Shown here: piece by piece, positions 7,510-12,305 of the stretch
How positions within the stretch are numbered: position 1 is the stretch's first letter
How the letters are laid out: each line of letters opens with the position of its first letter
From: Sphingomonadaceae bacterium
GTDB lineage: Bacteria > Pseudomonadota > Alphaproteobacteria > Sphingomonadales > Sphingomonadaceae
Reading direction: 5' to 3'
DNA: 12,305 nucleotides
Assembly: GCA_019245455.1 (NCBI GenBank)
Contig: JAFARM010000171.1
Span: forward strand, 1-12,305
Notes under the pieces: generated by a model
Database searches by the model: none
Told to the model about the DNA's origin: nothing
Seen by the model: only the letters and a program-made list of their open reading frames with translations
Program-made: the position numbers and the translations under genes

Positions 7510-7538
7510 ACACCCCCCGCGGGCGAGCGCACCGCTGA
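7506..7538 (+). other. Ten-codon open frame at the nuoN/birA junction
   Basis: A GTG at 7506-7508 overlaps the nuoN stop as GTGA, the same 4-base overlap used at other junctions here. It opens a frame of only 10 codons ([10 protein letters not shown]) that ends in TGA at 7536-7538. It contains six C (7513-7518). With one more C the frame would run straight into birA as [15 protein letters not shown]. So it is either the true birA start broken by a base-call error or real single-base loss, or a short leader whose stop overlaps a CTG start of birA. Confidence 0.4.
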
Positions 7539-8227
7539 TCCACCACCTCGCTACCGTCGGCTCGACCAACGATTGGCTGGTCGAGCGGGACGCGGCCGAC
7601 GGCACCTGGGTCCGCGCCGATACGCAGACCGGTGGCCGCGGCCGGCGCGGGCGGGCGTGGCTGTCGGTTCCGGGCAATCTTTTCGCCAGCGTGCTGACCC
7701 GGCCTCAGGCGGGCGAGGGGCCGGCGCAGCAACTGTCGTTCGTCGCCGCTGTCGCCCTCGCCCGCGCGCTCGACCGCTGGGTCGCACCTGAGCGACTGAG
7801 CCTCAAGTGGCCGAACGACGTGCTGCTCGACGGCGTCAAGTGCGCCGGCATCCTGCTCGAAGGCCGCGAGCGCGCGACGGTGATCGGCTTCGGCGTCAAC
7901 CTCGCCGGACACCCTGAGATGACCGAACGCCCGGCGACCTCGCTGCCAGCCGCCGGCATCGCCGCGCCGCCGGCTGCGGACGTATGCGACGCCCTTGCCG
8001 CTGCCTTCAACGCCTTCCGCGCGCAGTGGCGTGACCACGGCTTCGCCCCAATCCGCGCGGCTTGGCTCGCCCGTGCCGCCGGCGTCGGTCAACCGATCGA
8101 GGCACGCCTCGGCACGCAGACGCTCGTCGGTGTCTTCAGCGGTCTGGGCGACGACGGCGCGCTCCACCTGACCCTTAGCGATGGCACCATCCGCCCGGTT
8201 CACGCCGGCGAAGTCTTTGCCTTATAA
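7535..8227 (+). CDS. birA: Biotin--[acetyl-CoA-carboxylase] ligase (short form without HTH)
   Basis: About 230-residue biotin-protein ligase. It activates biotin with ATP and attaches it to the carrier domain of biotin enzymes. It lacks the N-terminal DNA-binding domain of the E. coli repressor form. Motifs, counted from the CTG at 7535: GSTN (9-12), [10 protein letters not shown] (33-42, the biotinyl-AMP loop), KWPNDV (91-96) and K102 in [11 protein letters not shown] small C-terminal SH3-like domain ends in [13 protein letters not shown]. The start is uncertain. No ATG, GTG or TTG lies in frame upstream of GTG 7691, and starting there would delete the GRGRRGR loop. The homologous reading begins at or before [14 protein letters not shown] (7535). 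Either CTG is used, or the six C at 7513-7518 should be seven and the start is GTG 7506. coaX follows after 19 bases. Confidence 0.85.
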   Translation: MIHHLATVGSTNDWLVERDAADGTWVRADTQTGGRGRRGRAWLSVPGNLFASVLTRPQAGEGPAQQLSFVAAVALARALDRWVAPERLSLKWPNDVLLDGVKCAGILLEGRERATVIGFGVNLAGHPEMTERPATSLPAAGIAAPPAADVCDALAAAFNAFRAQWRDHGFAPIRAAWLARAAGVGQPIEARLGTQTLVGVFSGLGDDGALHLTLSDGTIRPVHAGEVFAL

Positions 8228-8232
8228 GGGCC

Positions 8233-8239
8233 GGGGAGG
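8233..8239 (+). promoter_or_regulatory. Strong ribosome binding site of coaX, fixing its start
   Basis: GGGGAGG ends 7 bases before the ATG at 8247. It marks this ATG, not an in-frame ATG at 8181 inside birA, as the coaX start. Confidence 0.75.
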
Positions 8240-8246
8240 CGCGCTG

Positions 8247-9043
<797 letters not shown>

Positions 9044-9044
<1 letters not shown>

Positions 9045-10714
9045 TGGCACAGAATAGAAAGAACTTCCTTACCCCCGGCGACGAACTGATCTTCCTGCCG
9101 CTCGGCGGGTCGGGCGAGATCGGCATGAACGTCAACCTCTACGGCTGCCGCGGCAAGTGGGTCATGGTCGACCTCGGCATGACCTTCGCCGATCCGTCGC
9201 TGCCCGGCGTCGAGCTGGTGCTGCCCGACCTCAGCTTCATCGAGGCGCGGCGTGACGACCTGCTCGGCATCGTGCTGACGCACGGGCACGAGGATCATAT
9301 CGGTGCGATTCCCTATCTCGCCGCCGATCTCGGCGTGCCGCTGTACGCGACGCCGTTCACTGCCGGGCTGATCCGCGGCAAGCTCGCCGAGGAGGGACTG
9401 GAGAAGGAGGTCAAGCTCCACGTCGTGCCGATGGGTGGGACGCTGACGCTCGGCGACTTCACCTTCCGCTACGCAGCGATGGCGCACTCGATCCCCGAGG
9501 GCAACGGGCTGATCATCGATACGCCGTTCGGCCGCGTCTTCCACACCGGTGACTGGAAGCTCGACGATCAGCCGCAGATGGGCACGCCGTCGACGCCCGA
9601 CGAGATGCGCGCGATCGGTGATTTTGGCGTGCTGGCGATGGTCGGCGATTCGACCAACGTGTTCAACAGGAACGCCAGCGGCAGCGAAGCCGGCGTCCGC
9701 GACGGCCTGCTCGAGGTCGTGCGCGGTCGTACGCACGGCCGCGTCGTCGTGACGACGTTCGCCTCGAACGCGGCGCGGCTTCACACGCTGGGGCAGGTGG
9801 CGCTGGCGACGGGGCGGCAGGTGTGCCTCGTCGGCCGGTCGATGGACCGCATCTACAAGGTGGCGAAGGCGACCGGCTATCTCGCCGATTTCCCGCCGCC
9901 GGTGCCGTTCGAGGTGGCCGCCAAGCTGCCGCCGGAGAAGCTGCTGATCGCCTGCACCGGCGCACAGGGCGAACCCGCAGCCGCGCTCAGCCGTATCGCC
10001 GCCGGGACGCATCCGCACCTGAAGCTCGACCGCGGCGACTGCGTGATCTACTCGTCGAAGGAGATTCCGGGCAACGAACTCGCCATCGGCGCGGTGCAGA
10101 ACGCATTGGCGACGCGCGGCGTCGACATCGTCACCGAGCGGCAGGCGCACGTCCACGTCTCCGGTCACCCTGGCCGGCCGGAACTGGAGGCGATGTACGG
10201 CTGGATCCGGCCGGAGATCGCGATCCCCGTCCACGGCGAGCGCCGTCACATGGAGGCGCACGCCAAGCTGGCGCTGGCCGTCGGCGTGCCGAAGGCGATG
10301 GTGCCGGTCAACGGGGCCGCGATCCGCCTCGCGCCGAATGGGCCGAAGGTCATCGGGCATGAGCGCACCGGCCGGCTGGTCCTTGACGGCGACGTCATCC
10401 TGCCGGCCGACGGCGCGACGATGAACCAGCGGCGGCGGATCATGCACAACGGCTATCTATCGGCGACGGTCGTGCTGAACGGCGGCGGCAAGCTTGCCGC
10501 GCGGCCGGTGATCGCGGTGCAGGGCGTGCCGGTCGAGGAGGACCAGAAGGACTTCATCGCCGAGTGCGCCGAAGCCGCCGAAGCCGCCGCCCGCGACGGC
10601 AATCCGCGCGACGAGGAGAAATACGCCGAAGCCATCCGCATCGCCGTCCGCCGCGTCGCCCGCGACTGGACGGGCAAGAAGCCGGTGACCGACGTGCAGG
10701 TGGTGCGGGTGTGA
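9044..10714 (+). CDS. rnj: Ribonuclease J
   Basis: 556-residue metallo-beta-lactamase/beta-CASP ribonuclease of the RNase J family, with 5'-to-3' exonuclease and endonuclease activity in RNA turnover and rRNA maturation. The zinc site is intact: LTHGHEDHIG (H80, H82, D84, H85), H148 in AAMAHSIPEG and D170 in FHTGDWKLDD. The beta-CASP part has GDSTN, TTFASNAARL and the C-terminal HVHVSGHPG (H371, H375), then IPVHGERRHM. A shorter-than-Bacillus C-terminal domain ends in VARDWTGKKPVTDVQVVRV. The ATG at 9044 overlaps the coaX stop by one base, and GGAG lies 4 bases upstream. The C-terminal region has a small alanine-rich acidic run (ECAEAAEAAARDG). Two palindromic repeats follow its stop. Confidence 0.97.
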
Positions 10715-10724
10715 CCTTGCCGGC

Positions 10725-10837
10725 CGTCATCCCCGCGAACGCGGGGACCCATCTCCAGAGCTTTGCGCCGTTGCGACGGGTGCGTGCGGTGCGGAACAGA
10801 CGGCGGGAGCTGGGTCCCCGCTTTCGCGGGGATGACG
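10725..10837. repeat. Palindromic repeat after rnj, first of two
   Basis: The 27-base segment 10725-10751 matches the reverse complement of 10811-10837 with one mismatch (core CCCCGCGAANGCGGGGACCCA). Each arm is also a hairpin on its own. The similarity extends a few bases inward (ATCTCCAGAGC against the complement of GGGAGC). It resembles the GTCATCCCCGCGAA-type element I recall as frequent in alphaproteobacteria. It begins 10 bases after the rnj stop, so the GC-rich stems could help end or protect the rnj mRNA. The 367-base stretch 10715-11081 holds only this repeat, the next one and short linkers; I see no gene in it. Confidence 0.85.
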
Positions 10838-10872
10838 AGAGGACGATCGGAGTGGGTGCGGCTGTGCGCTCC

Positions 10873-11030
10873 TTCTTCTCCCTCCCCCCCCGATGCGCAG
10901 CATCGGAGAGCGGGGGGGGCCAGGGTGGGGGCGGTGCTGCGAAGGCTGCGGTTGTCCCGCCGGCACCCCGTTCCCCCACCCCGGCCCTCCCCGCTCTCCG
11001 GCTTCGCCGGGGGGGGAGGGAGAAAGAAAG
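10873..11030. repeat. Long palindromic repeat before DUF1467, second of two
   Basis: The left arm (TTCTTCTCCCTCCCCCCCCG, 10873-10892 approximately) and the right arm ending in GGGGGGGAGGGAGAAAGAAAG (about 11010-11030, minus its first base) are inverted copies. Further matching parts are CGGAGAGCGGGG and GGCCAGGGTGGGGG on the left against CCCCCACCCCGGCC and CCCCGCTCTCCGG on the right. The inner short hairpins differ (GATGCGCAGCATC, and CCGGCTTCGCCGG). A different family from the preceding repeat. It ends 51 bases before the DUF1467 start. Confidence 0.75.
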
Positions 11031-11081
11031 GCACGCCCTCGTGCAGGGGAGAGGAAACGGACCTGCCTGCGGGACAGCGGC

Positions 11082-11345
11082 ATGAAACCCCTCTCCGCGC
11101 TCGTCATCTACATCCTGTTCTGGATGGTGACGCTGTTCGCCGTCCTGCCTTTCGGCGTCCGCACCAGCGACGAGGCAAGCGAGGCGCGGGTGCCCGGCCA
11201 GGCCGACAGCGCGCCGGTACGGCCCGACATGGCGCGCAAGGCGCTGTGGACGACGGTCATCTCGGCGGTGCTGTTCGGCCTGTTCTACGCCAACTACGTC
11301 AACGGCTGGATCACGGTCGACGACGTCCCCGGCTGGCGGCGGTAA
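11082..11345 (+). CDS. DUF1467 family membrane protein
   Basis: 87-residue protein of unknown function with two predicted membrane helices: about residues 4-24 (SALVIYILFWMVTLFAVLPFG) and 51-71 (ALWTTVISAVLFGLFYANYV). The middle holds the family pattern PFGVRTSDEASEARVPGQADSAPVRPDMARKALWTT, read in parts; the start at ATG 11082 gives MKPLSALVIYILFW, as in relatives. A longer frame upstream runs through the palindromic repeat and is not credible. The Shine-Dalgarno is weak (GGGACAGCGG upstream). In alphaproteobacteria a DUF1467 gene often follows rnj, as here, but now separated from it by 367 bases of repeats. The end (NGWITVDDVPGWRR) looks complete. No biochemical role is known to me. Confidence 0.9.
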   Translation: MKPLSALVIYILFWMVTLFAVLPFGVRTSDEASEARVPGQADSAPVRPDMARKALWTTVISAVLFGLFYANYVNGWITVDDVPGWRR

Positions 11346-11382
11346 AGCTGTCCTACACCCCCTGAATCTGCCACATTGCCTG

Positions 11383-11418
11383 GGCGAGCCGCCACCGGGC
11401 GGCAGGATTCGCCTTTCT
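11383..11418 (+). terminator. Stem-loop after DUF1467, possible terminator
   Basis: GCCGCC (11388-11393), loop ACCG, GGCGGC (11398-11403) is a perfect 6-bp stem. GGCGA (11383-11387) can pair further out with TCGCC (11409-11413) across a 5-base bulge. CTTTCT follows, a short weak T-run. A competing pairing of GAATCTGCC (11364-11372) with GGCAGGATTC (11401-11410) also exists. It lies 38 bases past the DUF1467 stop and could end the rnj-DUF1467 transcript, but the T-run is poor. Confidence 0.3.
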
Positions 11419-11583
11419 CAGCGTTGACGGTACCACGGCAGGTGGGGCGAAGGCGTGCTTCGCGCTCGACGGCGCGCAGGCACCCGCGCGGAGGGCGGCG
11501 CGAGAGTGCGACCCGCTTCCCGGACTCAAATTACCTTCGACAGGCGATGAAGGTTGCGAAGTTACGGCGGTCAGGACGCTTGC

Positions 11584-12132
11584 CTAGACCATCCACGATC
11601 CGCCGACGCAGACCACGCTCGGCAGGCCGAGCCAGTCGGCGGCGGTCGCCGCGGTGATGCCGCCGGTCGGGCAGAAGCGGGCCGCTCCGAACGGGGCCGA
11701 AAGCGCCTTCAGCGCCGGGATGCCGCCGCTCGCCACCGCGGGGAAGAACTTGAAGCGGTCGAGGCCGAGGTCGAGCCCGCGCATGATGTCGGCCGCCGTC
11801 GCCACACCCGGCAGGATCGGCGCGCCGCGGTCCTGCGCCGCGCGAACCAGCGGCTCGGTCAGGCCGGGCGAGACGATGAAGTTCGCCCCCGCCTCGAGCG
11901 CCGCGTCGAGCTGCCGCGCGTTGAGCACCGTCCCCGCGCCGACGGTCGCGCCGGGCACCTCGGCCATCGCCCGCACGGCGTCGAGCGCGGCGGGCGTGCG
12001 CAGCGTCACCTCGAGCGCGACCATGCCGTCGGCGACGAGGCGCTCGGCGAGCGGAACGGCCTTGGCGACGTCGTCGATGACGATGACCGGGATCACCTGC
12101 CCAAGCCGCATGATGTCGTCGATGGGGCTCAT
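11584..12132 (-). CDS. eda: KDPG aldolase (2-dehydro-3-deoxy-phosphogluconate aldolase), short C-terminus
   Basis: 182-residue class I aldolase of the Entner-Doudoroff pathway, which splits 2-keto-3-deoxy-6-phosphogluconate into pyruvate and glyceraldehyde 3-phosphate. The Schiff-base lysine is K128 in DRFKFFPAVASGG and the catalytic glutamate is E41 in ALEVTLRTPAAL. Also seen are GATVGAGTVLN, VSPGLTEPL, LPGVATAADIM, FCPTGGI and VVCVGGSW. The ATG at 12132 overlaps the glk stop as ATGA. The oddity is the end: the protein stops two residues after GGSW (MV, then TAG at 11584-11586). Relatives continue about 20-30 residues through a last helix (E. coli Eda is 213). No reading frame past the stop restores that helix. 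The barrel strands and active site are present, so it may still fold, but a truncated or weakened enzyme is possible. Confidence 0.93.
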   Translation of the reverse strand: MSPIDDIMRLGQVIPVIVIDDVAKAVPLAERLVADGMVALEVTLRTPAALDAVRAMAEVPGATVGAGTVLNARQLDAALEAGANFIVSPGLTEPLVRAAQDRGAPILPGVATAADIMRGLDLGLDRFKFFPAVASGGIPALKALSAPFGAARFCPTGGITAATAADWLGLPSVVCVGGSWMV

Positions 12133-12305
12133 CGGTGCTCCTGGGCGAAAGCGGCGGCCGCGCCGAACAGGCCTGGTTGCGGGTGGGTCAGGACCTTGAC
12201 CGGGATCTTGGCCATCAGCGTCTCGAAGCGTCCCTTGGCGACGAAGCGCTGGCCGAACCCCGAGCGGGGCAGGTGGTCGGCCAGCCGCAAGCCGAGCCCG
12301 CCGGC
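12129..12305 (-). CDS. glk: Glucokinase, C-terminal part
   Basis: The last 58 codons of a glucokinase that begins beyond the right edge. Glucokinase phosphorylates glucose with ATP to glucose 6-phosphate, feeding the Entner-Doudoroff pathway that eda completes. The readable tail includes SGFGQRFVAKGRFETLM, AKIPVKVLTHPQPGLFGAAAAFAQEHR, quoted here in parts: FVAKGRFE, IPVKVLTHPQPGLFGAA. This is the conserved end of the bacterial ROK-independent Glk family. The TGA (complement of 12129-12131) overlaps the eda ATG in the 4-base ATGA, so the two are co-transcribed. The glk-eda order is usual in sphingomonads, where edd and zwf often lie upstream, outside this window. Confidence 0.9.
   Translation of the reverse strand, partial: AGGLGLRLADHLPRSGFGQRFVAKGRFETLMAKIPVKVLTHPQPGLFGAAAAFAQEHR

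Noticed and set aside
5920..7677. 585-codon open frame on the minus strand opposite nuoN
   Set aside because: It is rich in Arg, Asp, His and Gln with no recognisable domain and lies wholly opposite nuoN and the birA start. Long antisense frames are expected in GC-rich coding DNA.
7691..8227. birA starting at the in-frame GTG 7691
   Set aside because: This would drop the GSTN and GRGRRGR motifs needed for biotin activation, while the upstream sequence in the same frame is clearly homologous to the family.
10731..10836. CRISPR-like repeated CCCCGCGAA units
   Set aside because: There are only two copies, in inverted orientation, with no regular spacers; it is a palindromic repeat.
10893..11081. 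N-terminal extension of the DUF1467 protein
   Set aside because: The extra 63 codons read through a palindromic repeat (Gly/Pro/Arg-rich); the family sequence starts at ATG 11082.
11356..11583. Open frame continuing past the eda stop for about 76 codons
   Set aside because: Considered as stop-codon read-through restoring the Eda tail, but the sequence (ASVLTAVTSQPSSPVEG...) does not resemble the missing helix and open frames are common by chance at this GC.
11376..11657. 93-codon plus-strand frame between DUF1467 and eda
   Set aside because: Arg/Ser-rich, overlaps the end of eda in antisense, starts without a ribosome binding site and shows no domain.

Overview
The window is a piece of chromosome with very high GC. 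It most resembles an alphaproteobacterium of the Sphingomonadales: the NADH dehydrogenase proteins, the gene order nuo-birA-coaX-rnj-DUF1467, the glk-eda pair of the Entner-Doudoroff pathway and the style of short palindromic repeats all fit. The taxon is an inference from recalled protein and repeat patterns, not from a search.

Layout, left to right. Bases 1-250 are the end of nuoI. Bases 251-1194 interrupt the operon: a sphingomonad-type palindromic repeat, then a two-gene toxin-antitoxin module on the minus strand (PIN-domain VapC-like toxin and Phd/YefM-like antitoxin). The plus-strand run resumes with nuoJ, nuoK, nuoL, nuoM and nuoN (1195-7509), the membrane arm of complex I. It continues into birA (biotin-protein ligase), coaX (type III pantothenate kinase) and rnj (ribonuclease J), ending at 10714. 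After 367 bases holding two palindromic repeats comes a small two-helix DUF1467 protein (11082-11345). Convergent to all this, on the minus strand, are the end of glk (glucokinase) and eda (KDPG aldolase), overlapping by 4 bases.

How the genes work together. NuoI carries electrons to the quinone site, and NuoJ, K, L, M and N form the proton-pumping membrane domain. birA, coaX and rnj are housekeeping genes that share the transcription unit: cofactor attachment, coenzyme A synthesis and RNA processing. Several junctions are 1- to 4-base start/stop overlaps (nuoJ/nuoK, nuoM/nuoN, coaX/rnj, glk/eda, vapB/vapC), which suggests translational coupling. Where genes do not overlap, the larger gaps are filled by palindromic repeats of several unrelated sequence types.

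Points of interest: the antisense toxin-antitoxin insertion between nuoI and nuoJ; a repeat whose end supplies the ribosome binding site of nuoL; birA with no canonical start codon unless a run of six C is really seven; and eda, which stops about 20-30 residues short of its family next to an unexplained 238-base segment. I see no clear new multi-gene system, no CRISPR array and no RNA gene.
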